DNA of 8,101 bases from Candidatus Bathyarchaeota archaeon ex4484_135 (GTDB lineage: Archaea; Thermoproteota; Bathyarchaeia; EX4484-135), in assembly GCA_002255025.1 (NCBI GenBank), contig NJEJ01000041.1, positions 1 through 8,101 on the forward strand, in the 5' to 3' direction. Numbering within the stretch: position 1 is the first letter of the stretch; every line of letters starts with the position of its first letter. The notes beneath the pieces are model-generated. The model was not told where the DNA came from. It worked only from the letters and a program-made list of their open reading frames with translations, and made no database searches. Position numbers and translations under genes: made by a program. This document shows, piece after piece, positions 1 to 5,336 of the stretch.

Positions 1-2
1 CG

Positions 3-113
3 TTCCGTAATCTATGTAGAGCGGTTGAGAGTATTGATGCCGCTCTAGACGGCATTTTTAGGGAGATTTATGGAGAAGGGTACGTACTTTCAGCAAGTCA
101 TCAAAGCCCGTAA
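3..113 (+). CDS. 3' end of an unidentified gene (start outside the window)
   Basis: This frame is open from the window edge to a TAA at 111-113 and gives 36 residues, with a helix-like stretch (AVESIDAALDGIFREIY) and a short tail ending SHQSP. I do not recognise the family. The codons (AGT, ATT, GAT, CTA, CAT) are less GC-rich than in the genes from 1005 onward. A TATA-like box for the next gene begins 12 bases after the stop, so the two genes are probably transcribed separately. A competing frame ends at 48 next to a hairpin with a T-run (36-59), so this could instead be untranslated. The helical, protein-like composition favours a real C-terminus, but weakly. Confidence 0.5.
   Translation, partial: FRNLCRAVESIDAALDGIFREIYGEGYVLSASHQSP
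36..59 (+). other. Hairpin followed by a T-run inside the partial gene
   Basis: ATGCCG (37-42) pairs with CGGCAT (50-55) around a 7-base loop, and TTTTT follows at 55-59. This has the form of an intrinsic terminator, yet it lies within the frame read to base 113. It would be a terminator only if the gene really ends at the TAG inside the loop (46-48, other frame). Otherwise it is chance structure in coding DNA. Confidence 0.3.
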
Positions 114-124
114 AGAGGCCTATC

Positions 125-132
125 TTTAAATA
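125..132 (+). promoter_or_regulatory. TATA box of the zinc-finger gene
   Basis: TTTAAATA is close to the archaeal TATA consensus. A start of transcription about 26 bases downstream (near 154) would give a leader of about 15 bases, enough to hold the Shine-Dalgarno sequence GAGGTGAT (160-167) just before the ATG at 169. Confidence 0.65.
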
Positions 133-168
133 GCGGATTTGCACCTCTTTAGTGAGGAGAGAGGTGAT

Positions 169-903
169 ATGGCTCAAAGGGGCGGGCAGGGGCCAGATCT
201 ACCAAGCTTCTTTAAGAACAATCCCTGGCTCGATATTCTCGCGCAACGTGGGACAGAGCTAGACTTCATGACCTCATCAGCGTCTTCATCTCCTGCAGCC
301 TGTGAGACGACGCCCGCTACTGAAACAGAGTCCATCACAGGCTCGCTAGCCACGCCTGTTATGTGCGTCCCTGGCGAATTTGTGATGAAGTTTGAGCTGC
401 CCTCAGAACTCGTTAAGGCTATCAAGGAGCTCAAGGAGACCATAGTAATGGCCTTATCCGCGAGCCAACGTCAGGCTACAATAATCCCAATATACATTCC
501 CATAAACGTGGCCCAATTAGCTCATCAGACCATACATGCCTCAATACTAACTCAGGGCTTAGAGGAGAACAGGCTCATCTGTCCTAAGTGTGGGAGGCCA
601 GGCAAGCTAAGTAGGGCTCGTAAGGGCAAGAGGACTTACATCATAATTCTGCATGGCCGCCAGAAATGTTATCTTGGCTTACTAGACAGAGTAAAGGAAA
701 AGTGGCCCCATCTGCTTCAGAGGAAGTTGTCTGAAATTGATAACGGGCAGCCGCGGCTGGTGATTCAGTCGTGCCTTGTTCCGCTTGGCTTAGCGGGTCT
801 GAACATGGGGGAGGGCTTATATCCCTCTTCTAACGGCCCCTTTACGGGTGCGGGGGTTCCCGAGCCAGGTCAAAGGGGCGGGCCTGAGGCGCCCGTGGCG
901 TAG
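169..903 (+). CDS. Zinc-finger protein of unknown function whose frame runs into tRNA-Leu
   Basis: A 244-residue protein with three recognisable parts. Residues 1-30 include FFKNNPWLDIL, a hydrophobic helix-like segment. Residues 34-63 are rich in Ser, Thr and Ala and look like a flexible linker. Residues 64-186 form a compact region with a likely zinc site C138-x2-C141-x20-H162-x4-C167, followed by YLG. Such CPKCG...HG..KCYLG modules occur, as I recall, in other archaeal proteins of unknown role; nucleic-acid binding is a guess. The ATG at 169 is preferred over a TTG at 139 because GAGGTGAT lies just upstream. Residues 228-244 are encoded by the first 54 bases of the tRNA gene, and the tRNA promoter also lies within this frame, so the natural C-terminus may have been lost or replaced. 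Composition is less GC-rich than the downstream genes. Confidence 0.7.
   Translation: MAQRGGQGPDLPSFFKNNPWLDILAQRGTELDFMTSSASSSPAACETTPATETESITGSLATPVMCVPGEFVMKFELPSELVKAIKELKETIVMALSASQRQATIIPIYIPINVAQLAHQTIHASILTQGLEENRLICPKCGRPGKLSRARKGKRTYIIILHGRQKCYLGLLDRVKEKWPHLLQRKLSEIDNGQPRLVIQSCLVPLGLAGLNMGEGLYPSSNGPFTGAGVPEPGQRGGPEAPVA
174..187 (+). repeat. 14-bp direct repeat, copy 1 (start of the zinc-finger gene)
   Basis: TCAAAGGGGCGGGC is identical to bases 870-883 inside tRNA-Leu, 696 bases downstream. Both copies lie in the same reading frame and encode QRGG. Confidence 0.6.
816..822 (+). promoter_or_regulatory. TATA box of tRNA-Leu
   Basis: CTTATAT ends 28 bases before the mature tRNA 5' end, so transcription would start near 846 and RNase P would trim a few bases. 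The box is inside the coding frame of the zinc-finger gene. Confidence 0.6.
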
Positions 904-937
904 GCCTGCGTGGGTTCAAATCCCACCCCCCGCACCA
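850..937 (+). tRNA. tRNA-Leu (anticodon GAG), CCA encoded
   Basis: The cloverleaf can be folded by eye. The 7-bp acceptor stem pairs GCGGGGG (850-856) with CCCCCGC (927-933), followed by discriminator A934 and an encoded CCA (935-937). The anticodon stem pairs CGGGC (879-883) with GCCCG (891-895), and the loop CTGAGGC places GAG at 886-888, which reads CUC and CUU leucine codons. A long variable arm (about 896-909) marks a class II tRNA, as expected for leucine. The T arm pairs GTGGG (910-914) with CCCAC (922-926) around TTCAAAT. No intron is visible. The 5' half is shared with the zinc-finger reading frame, and bases 870-883 are repeated at 174-187. Confidence 0.97.
870..883 (+). repeat. 14-bp direct repeat, copy 2 (inside tRNA-Leu)
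   Basis: This copy spans the tRNA D loop and the 5' strand of the anticodon stem and is identical to 174-187. Direct repeats shared with a tRNA gene are typical of integration sites, but this one is short and no integrase gene is visible. Confidence 0.6.
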
Positions 938-978
938 TAAGGCAAATAGAGGTCTTGAGCTTCTCGACTAGGGCGTTT

Positions 979-988
979 AAAAGAAAAA
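979..988 (-). terminator. T-run downstream of phosphoglycerate kinase
   Basis: Read on the minus strand, TTTTTCTTTT begins about 16 bases after the PGK stop codon. Archaeal RNA polymerase stops at such T-runs without needing a hairpin. The rest of the tRNA-PGK spacer (938-1004) shows nothing else. Confidence 0.5.
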
Positions 989-1004
989 GAGATGGCGACT
1001 TCTC

Positions 1005-2240
1005 CTAAGCTTTCTGAGCTTTCTTGGCAGCTTCTTCTAAGACCTGGACGCCAGGGAGCTTCTTCCCCATTAAGTATTCTATGAAGGCACCACCGGCCAG
1101 GCTGACGGCCGAGAATTTGTCGAAAAGGCCCAGCTTCTTTAGGACGGCTACCGTATCTCCTCCTCCCGCCAGGGAGAAGGCAGCTGAGCTGGCCACGGCC
1201 TCGAATACCTTCTTAGTGCCCTCAGCGAATGGGTCTTTCTCGTAAACGCCTAGCGGGCCGCTGACGACTACCGATTTAGCCTCCTTAACCATGGAGCTGT
1301 AGGCCTCGGCCGTCCTCGACCCTATGTCCATGATGGGATGCTCTATCGGAAGCTCGTCTACGCTCTTCTCCTCCCTCTTGCCCTCGATATCGCAGGCCAC
1401 GTCGATCGGGACCTCTATCTTACCTGGGAAGGCCTCTAGTATCTCCTTCATGGCGTCCGCGAGGCCAGCGAGGCCTTTCTTCTCCAAGACTTCATCGCTG
1501 GGCTTGCCGAGCTGTACGCCCTTGGCCTTTAGGAACAGATGTCCGACAAGGCCGCCCGTGAGGACCTTATCGGCTATGCCTTTCTCGAGCACATAGCGTA
1601 TTATGTCAACGCATTTCTCTGCCTTGGCACCGCCCAGTATGTATATGCAGGGCTTTTCGGGTTTCTCCAGGGCCTTCTCCAGGGACCTGAGCTCTTTCTC
1701 CATGACACGACCAGCCACGGCTGGCAGGACGGCTGCAAAACCCACTACGGAGGCATGGGACCTGTGAGCTACCGAGAAGCCGTCTAAGACAAACAGATCG
1801 GCTAGAGGGGCTAGCTCCCTCACGAGCTCTGACTTGGCGTGCTCCTCGGGGCTCTTCTTCTTGGTCTCCTCTGGGAAGGTCCTCACGTTCTTCAGGACGA
1901 GTACCTCGCCGGGCTTCAGGGCCTTTATGGCTTCCTTTGCCTGGGGGCCGTAGAGGTCATGCACGTACTTCACGGGCTTCCCGAGGGCCTTCTCGAGGGC
2001 CTTGGCGTGTTTCTCGAGGCTTTCCGTGAACTCGGGCTCGCCAGGGCGTCCCTGGTGGGCCAGTATGACTATCTTGGCTCCCTTCTCCACTAGCTCCTTT
2101 ATAGTAACGGCGTGCTCCCTTATGCGGGTGTCATCCAGTATCTCACCCGTGCTCGGGTCAATTGGCACGTTGAAATCTGGCCTTACGATGACCGTCTTCC
2201 CGGATACGTCCACATCGTCGAGCGTGAGGAACTTCACCAT
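1005..2240 (-). CDS. pgk: Phosphoglycerate kinase, archaeal type
   Basis: A 411-residue cytosolic enzyme that interconverts 1,3-bisphosphoglycerate plus ADP with 3-phosphoglycerate plus ATP. The substrate-binding N-terminal domain has RPDFN at 20-24, HQGRPG at 62-67 and KNVR at 117-120. The nucleotide-binding C-terminal domain has GGAK at 203-206, DIGSRT at 305-310, SGPLGVYE at 327-334, GGGDT at 359-363 and AGGAFIEYL near 382-390. Length is normal for the family. HQGRPG is the archaeal form of the motif that usually reads SHLGRP in bacteria. ATG at 2238-2240 is preceded by GGTG 7 bases upstream. The gene lies downstream of GAPDH on the same strand, but a 311-base gap with a terminator and a divergent sRNA gene suggests its own promoter. 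Confidence 0.97.
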   Translation of the reverse strand: MVKFLTLDDVDVSGKTVIVRPDFNVPIDPSTGEILDDTRIREHAVTIKELVEKGAKIVILAHQGRPGEPEFTESLEKHAKALEKALGKPVKYVHDLYGPQAKEAIKALKPGEVLVLKNVRTFPEETKKKSPEEHAKSELVRELAPLADLFVLDGFSVAHRSHASVVGFAAVLPAVAGRVMEKELRSLEKALEKPEKPCIYILGGAKAEKCVDIIRYVLEKGIADKVLTGGLVGHLFLKAKGVQLGKPSDEVLEKKGLAGLADAMKEILEAFPGKIEVPIDVACDIEGKREEKSVDELPIEHPIMDIGSRTAEAYSSMVKEAKSVVVSGPLGVYEKDPFAEGTKKVFEAVASSAAFSLAGGGDTVAVLKKLGLFDKFSAVSLAGGAFIEYLMGKKLPGVQVLEEAAKKAQKA

Positions 2241-2250
2241 GCCCTTTCAC

Positions 2251-2266
2251 CCCACCAACGGGTGGG
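2251..2266 (-). promoter_or_regulatory. Perfect hairpin just ahead of the PGK ribosome-binding site
   Basis: CCCACC (2251-2256) and GGTGGG (2261-2266) are perfect inverted repeats around a 4-base loop. In the PGK transcript the 3' arm of this stem adjoins and slightly overlaps the GGTG ribosome-binding site. It is either a leader hairpin that limits translation or, if transcription starts near 2250, a DNA operator. The structure is seen; the role is inferred. Confidence 0.4.
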
Positions 2267-2271
2267 ACTTG

Positions 2272-2281
2272 TTAAGATAAG
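2272..2281 (-). promoter_or_regulatory. Candidate PGK TATA box
   Basis: On the minus strand this reads CTTATCTTAA, about 26 bases upstream of position 2250, which would give a leader of about 10 bases. The stronger box at 2312-2318 is an alternative and would instead give a leader of about 49 bases that contains the hairpin. Confidence 0.4.
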
Positions 2282-2311
2282 CCTTCTGATTGCCCGGCTG
2301 GGCAGGCCAAG

Positions 2312-2318
2312 CTTATAC
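2312..2318. promoter_or_regulatory. TATA box of the C/D sRNA, possibly shared with PGK
   Basis: CTTATAC on the plus strand is centred 26 bases before about 2341, right at the first base of the sRNA C box. On the minus strand the same bases read GTATAAG, so the box could also serve PGK. A small inverted repeat, TGCCC (2291-2295) with GGGCA (2300-2304), lies just beside it. Confidence 0.6.
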
Positions 2319-2339
2319 GGCCCCGAGCACCACATAGGT

Positions 2340-2400
2340 CGGTGATGAACCCCAGCTTTTGGGATAGATGACCGGTCGCCCAGCTCACGCTGAGCTTTTT
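2340..2400 (+). ncRNA. C/D box guide sRNA, predicted to direct 2'-O-methylation of 23S rRNA A2577 (E. coli numbering)
   Basis: C box GTGATGA is at 2342-2348 and D box CTGA at 2390-2393, 52 bases end to end, which is typical for archaeal C/D sRNAs. An internal C'-like GATGA is at 2367-2371; a D' box is poor (GGGA, 2361-2364). The 12 bases before the D box (2378-2389, GCCCAGCTCACG) are complementary to CGUGAGCUGGGU of the 23S rRNA peptidyl-transferase region, with one G-U pair at the edge. By the D-box-plus-five rule, T2385 selects A2577. This corresponds to yeast 25S Am2946, which as I recall is a known snoRNA-guided site. A TATA box sits at the right distance upstream and TTTTT (2396-2400) follows. 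The 18-base C'-D spacing is longer than the usual 12 or so. The rRNA match is from memory, not searched. Confidence 0.75.
2396..2400 (+). terminator. T-run ending the sRNA gene
   Basis: TTTTT starts two bases after the D box, where an archaeal sRNA transcript would be expected to stop. Confidence 0.55.
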
Positions 2401-2515
2401 CCACAACGCTCCTTTCTACGCCTAAGCCATATCTCCCTTTAGGCCCTTAGCAGTACAGGAGCTAGAGGCAGGTCAGTTCTAGGTGAATTATAGGATGTGA
2501 CCGGTCAAAACCGAT
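2401..2515. other. Remaining PGK-GAPDH spacer, with a repeated palindrome
   Basis: No gene is visible on either strand. The perfect 8-bp palindrome GACCGGTC is at 2499-2506 and also at 2370-2377, inside the sRNA. A TATA-like TTATAG lies near 2488-2494 without an obvious gene attached. Nothing else stands out. Confidence 0.3.
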
Positions 2516-2548
2516 AAAAGAAGCTAGGTTCCGGGTGCTGTCGCCCGG
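2516..2548 (-). terminator. Hairpin plus T-run downstream of GAPDH
   Basis: On the minus strand, just after the GAPDH stop, CCGGG (2544-2548) pairs with CCCGG (2531-2535) across an 8-base loop, and TTTT (2516-2519) follows. It would separate GAPDH transcription from PGK. Confidence 0.5.
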
Positions 2549-2551
2549 TGC

Positions 2552-3583
2552 TCAGCTGGCCATATCGCACATCTTCTTCAGGAACTCGGCCATGCGGCAG
2601 GAGTAGCCCCACTCGTTGTCGTACCAGGCCAGCACCTTCACGAGGCGGCCCTTGGGCGAGGGCATGACACGGGTGCTCAGTGCGTCCACCACGGCCGAGT
2701 ACGGGCACTTCCTGAAGTCGCTGGACACCAGGGGCTCCTCGGTGTAGGCCAGTATGCCCTTCAGGGGTGGCTTCTCGGCAGCAGCCTTGAAGGCCTCGTT
2801 CACGTCCTCCTTGGTCACCTCGGTCTTGAGCCAGGCCGTGAAGTCCACTATCGAGACGGTCGGGACGGGCACCCTAAGGGCTATGCCGGTCACCTTGCCC
2901 TGGACGGGTGTGTAGGTCAGGGCAGCTGCCTCGGCGGCACCGGTGGTGGTCGGGACTATGTTCCAGGGAGCTGCCCTAGCACGCCTCGGGTCCCTGTGTA
3001 TCCTGTCTAGGAGCCTCTGGTCGTTCGTCACGGCGTGGACAGTCGTCATTAGGCCAGCCTCGATACCGAAGTTCTCGTCGAGGACCTTCATGACGGGTGC
3101 CACGCAATTAGTCGTGCAGGAGGCCAGGGACAGCACGGTGTGCTTCTCGGGGTCATAGAGGTGGTCGTTTACACCCGGCACGATGGTTATGTCGGCTGCC
3201 GTGGCGGGCCTCATGGGTGCCGACACAAGAACCTTCTGGGCACCAGCCTTAAGGTGCTTCTCGGCCTTCTCACGCTCCCTGAAGATGCCGGTGCACTCGG
3301 CCACGACATATATGTCCTTCTCCTTCCAGGGCAGCTTCTCCGGGTTGGGCTCGCTTATGATCTCGATCTCGTAGCCCTTGACCTTCATGACGCTGTCCTC
3401 GACCTTGACCTCCCAGGGCAGCTTGCCGAAGTTCGTGTCGTACTGCAGGAGGTGAGCCAGCGATTCAGGTGGTGCCAGGTCGTTTATGATCACGAAGTTC
3501 ACCGGTATGTCGTGCTCCAGGGCAGCCCTGAACAACAGCCTGCCAATCCTGCCAAAGCCATTTATGGCTACCTTAGCCGCCAT
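2552..3583 (-). CDS. gap: Glyceraldehyde-3-phosphate dehydrogenase, class I (bacterial/eukaryotic type)
   Basis: A 343-residue cytosolic enzyme that oxidises and phosphorylates glyceraldehyde 3-phosphate to 1,3-bisphosphoglycerate with NAD(P). The Rossmann fingerprint NGFGRIGR is at 8-15. N34-D35 sits where an Asp favours NAD over NADP. The catalytic site SCTTN has Cys156, and His183 lies in TTVHAVTNDQ, where most homologues have HAYTNDQ. RRARAAPWNIVPTTTGAA (200-217) and WYDNEWGYS near the C-terminus complete the family signature. This is the class I enzyme of bacteria and eukaryotes, not the class II enzyme usual in archaea. ATG at 3581-3583 follows a strong site, GGAGGGGGTG. The product is the substrate of the PGK encoded next on the same strand. 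Codon use resembles the neighbours, so any transfer is old. Confidence 0.96.
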   Translation of the reverse strand: MAAKVAINGFGRIGRLLFRAALEHDIPVNFVIINDLAPPESLAHLLQYDTNFGKLPWEVKVEDSVMKVKGYEIEIISEPNPEKLPWKEKDIYVVAECTGIFREREKAEKHLKAGAQKVLVSAPMRPATAADITIVPGVNDHLYDPEKHTVLSLASCTTNCVAPVMKVLDENFGIEAGLMTTVHAVTNDQRLLDRIHRDPRRARAAPWNIVPTTTGAAEAAALTYTPVQGKVTGIALRVPVPTVSIVDFTAWLKTEVTKEDVNEAFKAAAEKPPLKGILAYTEEPLVSSDFRKCPYSAVVDALSTRVMPSPKGRLVKVLAWYDNEWGYSCRMAEFLKKMCDMAS

Positions 3584-3585
3584 TA

Positions 3586-3625
3586 CACCCCCTCCTCAAG
3601 CCCACGTAGCCTAATGCGTTATAAG
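3586..3625 (-). promoter_or_regulatory. GAPDH promoter and ribosome-binding site
   Basis: On the minus strand CTTATAAC (3618-3625) is a good TATA box about 26 bases before a start near 3595. The short leader then contains GGAGGGGGTG (3586-3595), complementary to the 16S rRNA tail. The whole 56-base spacer after the upstream gene is taken up by this promoter. Confidence 0.6.
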
Positions 3626-3639
3626 ACTTATGCTGCCCT

Positions 3640-4560
3640 TCACGAGCCCGCTGGGCTCCTTAAGGCCCTCTTATCTACATCGGCTCTCCCAGATCTCACG
3701 TAATCGAAAGCCCTCAATACGAAATCCACTTCTTCACCCGTCAGGTCAAATACGAGTTCACGGCCCGACCTGAGGGATATTTTGAGGCCAAAGCCCGCCA
3801 GAAGGCCTACTATGCCTTTCGACATGTTGGTCACTTCCTCGAGTGGTAGCTCGAGGACCAGCTTACGCCTGACCTCTTTCTCGGCGAAGAACAGGAACCT
3901 ACGCCTCACTACCACCTCGCGTGCTTCCTCGAAGAGCAGTCTTTTATCCGTCATGAAGAAGAAGCCCTCGATTTTCTCCTCGTCCATCATCTTGGATTTA
4001 GCAGCAAATATGAGGTCCTCCCCTGGGCCTAGGCTGAAGGATGCCTCCCTCAGAATCGCTAAGCTCGTTTCTATCAGCTTCAGGAAGCCCTCTAGCTCGC
4101 GTGCCCTATCCACGTATGACCTTATCTCCCGCCTGACCTCTTCGACCTCGGACCTCACCCTCTCCTCGAGTTCGGCCAACAACCTTTCCACATTCTCGGT
4201 CAGGGCCTCAGCAGAGGCCGCATCTCCGGACCTCAGATAGGCCCTTGCGTCCTCTATGGAGGACCTGATGCTCCTTATCTCCTCCCTGGCCCAGGAGTCG
4301 AGCGTCACGAGCCTGGACAACAGAGGCCTCCTGATGTTATGCCATCTGTCCGAGAGGCCTTTGATATCCACGTCTATGTCCCTGAAGAAGATGTAACCTG
4401 CATCTCTTAACGCCCCCAGCTTGGCCATCAGGCCCCTGAGGGTTATATCCACGTTGTTGAACTCGGCCCTCGTCCTCAATATTTCCTCGGAGAGTTCGCT
4501 CGTCTTTAGCTCGGCTCCCCCGAGCCTTTCCTCAAGCACAGACCTAAGGGACTCATTCAT
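3640..4560 (-). CDS. Coiled-coil protein with a C-terminal PH-like domain, function unknown
   Basis: A 306-residue, highly charged, probably soluble protein. Residues 1-80 are mostly helical. Residues about 88-165 are rich in Glu, Arg and Leu with heptad-like spacing and should form a coiled coil. Residues about 172-290 look like a bacterial-type PH/GRAM-like beta domain: SLGPGEDLIFAAKSK, then FFMTDKRLLFEE, a basic strand-rich stretch, LELPLEEVTNMSKG and a final helix EEVDFVLRAFDYV. Such domains bind lipids, peptides or membrane partners in other proteins, but I cannot assign a ligand. No signal peptide or membrane helix is seen. The ATG at 4558-4560 is chosen because a TATA box lies about 29 bases upstream and the frame further upstream reads through promoter DNA; the transcript would be nearly leaderless. 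GAPDH follows after 56 bases with its own promoter. Confidence 0.8.
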   Translation of the reverse strand: MNESLRSVLEERLGGAELKTSELSEEILRTRAEFNNVDITLRGLMAKLGALRDAGYIFFRDIDVDIKGLSDRWHNIRRPLLSRLVTLDSWAREEIRSIRSSIEDARAYLRSGDAASAEALTENVERLLAELEERVRSEVEEVRREIRSYVDRARELEGFLKLIETSLAILREASFSLGPGEDLIFAAKSKMMDEEKIEGFFFMTDKRLLFEEAREVVVRRRFLFFAEKEVRRKLVLELPLEEVTNMSKGIVGLLAGFGLKISLRSGRELVFDLTGEEVDFVLRAFDYVRSGRADVDKRALRSPAGS

Positions 4561-4583
4561 GTCATTTTTTAGGTAGCTCGTGG

Positions 4584-4594
4584 TTTTTATTAAA
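4584..4594 (-). promoter_or_regulatory. TATA box of the coiled-coil gene
   Basis: Read on the minus strand this is TTTAATAAAAA, centred about 29 bases before the ATG. It predicts a leader of only a few bases, consistent with no visible ribosome-binding site. Confidence 0.6.
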
Positions 4595-4618
4595 CATAGC
4601 CCAAAGCTGGGGAGACGG

Positions 4619-4665
4619 TTATAAGCCCCCGGCCCAGGCCATAGGAAGACGAGCAAAGGGAGGTG
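4619..4665 (+). promoter_or_regulatory. L15e promoter and ribosome-binding site
   Basis: TTATAA (4619-4624) suits a transcription start near 4647. GGGAGGTG (4658-4665) lies 5 bases before the ATG and matches the 16S rRNA tail well. This box is separate from the divergent coiled-coil gene's box, 25 bases away. Confidence 0.65.
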
Positions 4666-4670
4666 CTGCG

Positions 4671-5318
4671 ATGGCCTACAAGTACCTGGCCGAGGCCTGG
4701 AAGAAGCCGCATGAAGAAGGGCCGATGGGCATCAGCGTAGCCGAGATAATGCGTGAGAGGCTCATAAGGTGGCGTAGAGAACCTGCCGTCGTCCGTATAG
4801 AGAAGCCCACCAGGCTAGATAAGGCCCGGAGGCTCGGCTACAAGGCCAAGCAGGGCTTCGTGGTCGTGAGAGTCCGTGTGAGGCGTGGCGGGCTCAGCAA
4901 GCCCAGGCCGAGAGCCGGCCGAAGGCCGAAGAGGATGGGTGTCCGCAAGTACAAGCATGCTAAGAGTCTCAGGCTCATAGCTGAGGAGAGGGCAGCCCGC
5001 AAGTTCCCGAACTTAGAGGTCCTGAACTCTTACTGGGTCTGGGAGGACGGCCAGTACAAGTGGTTCGAGATCATCTTGGTTGACCCGCATCACCCGGCCA
5101 TAAAGAACGACCCCGAGGTAAACTGGATATGCCACCCGAGCCAGAGGGGGCGTGTCTTCAGGGGCAAGACGGGTGCTGGCCGCAGGATGAGAGGGCTGCT
5201 CCACAAGGGCAAGAAGGCCGAGAAGCTGAGGCCTAGCAAGAGGGCTGCCTGGCTCAGGAAGCTGAGGAAGAAGGCGAAGAAGAAAGGCATAACAAGGGTC
5301 CTTAAGCACCTGTTATAA
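4671..5318 (+). CDS. rpl15e: Large-subunit ribosomal protein L15e
   Basis: A very basic 215-residue protein of the 50S subunit, found in archaea and eukaryotes but not bacteria. Family features are the N-terminal MAYKYLAEAWKKP, the RRLGYKAKQGFVVVRVRVRRGG segment (residues about 53-75), the KYKHAKSLRLIAEERAARKFPNLEVLNSYWV region in the middle, and the DPHHPAIKNDPEVNW block followed by RGRVFRGKTGAGRRMRGL. The last 45 residues are Lys/Arg-rich; the protein is slightly longer than the usual 190-205 residues. The start is fixed by a strong ribosome-binding site. It stands alone, convergent with the arginine decarboxylase gene 13 bases away. Confidence 0.97.
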   Translation: MAYKYLAEAWKKPHEEGPMGISVAEIMRERLIRWRREPAVVRIEKPTRLDKARRLGYKAKQGFVVVRVRVRRGGLSKPRPRAGRRPKRMGVRKYKHAKSLRLIAEERAARKFPNLEVLNSYWVWEDGQYKWFEIILVDPHHPAIKNDPEVNWICHPSQRGRVFRGKTGAGRRMRGLLHKGKKAEKLRPSKRAAWLRKLRKKAKKKGITRVLKHLL

Positions 5319-5320
5319 GT

Positions 5321-5336
5321 TCTAAGGGCCCTTAGA
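5321..5336. terminator. Perfect 16-bp palindrome between converging genes
   Basis: TCTAAGGGCCCTTAGA equals its own reverse complement. It starts 3 bases after the L15e stop and contains the TAA stop of the arginine decarboxylase gene on the other strand. It may act as a two-way termination or transcript-end signal, though no T-run follows on either side. Confidence 0.4.

Noticed and set aside
381..410. GTGATGA resembling a C box inside the zinc-finger gene
   Set aside because: No D box follows at a suitable distance and there is no T-run; it is coding sequence.
1539..2345. Several long open frames on the plus strand opposite PGK
   Set aside because: They are antisense shadows of a well-conserved gene, with low-complexity Leu/Gly-rich products and no ribosome-binding sites.
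2943..3703. Long plus-strand frames opposite GAPDH and its promoter
   Set aside because: They are shadows of the GAPDH coding sequence in GC-rich DNA; the products resemble no family.
4561..4656. N-terminal extension of the coiled-coil gene to 4656
   Set aside because: It would translate the TATA box of the gene itself and part of the L15e promoter; the ATG at 4560 fits the promoter spacing.
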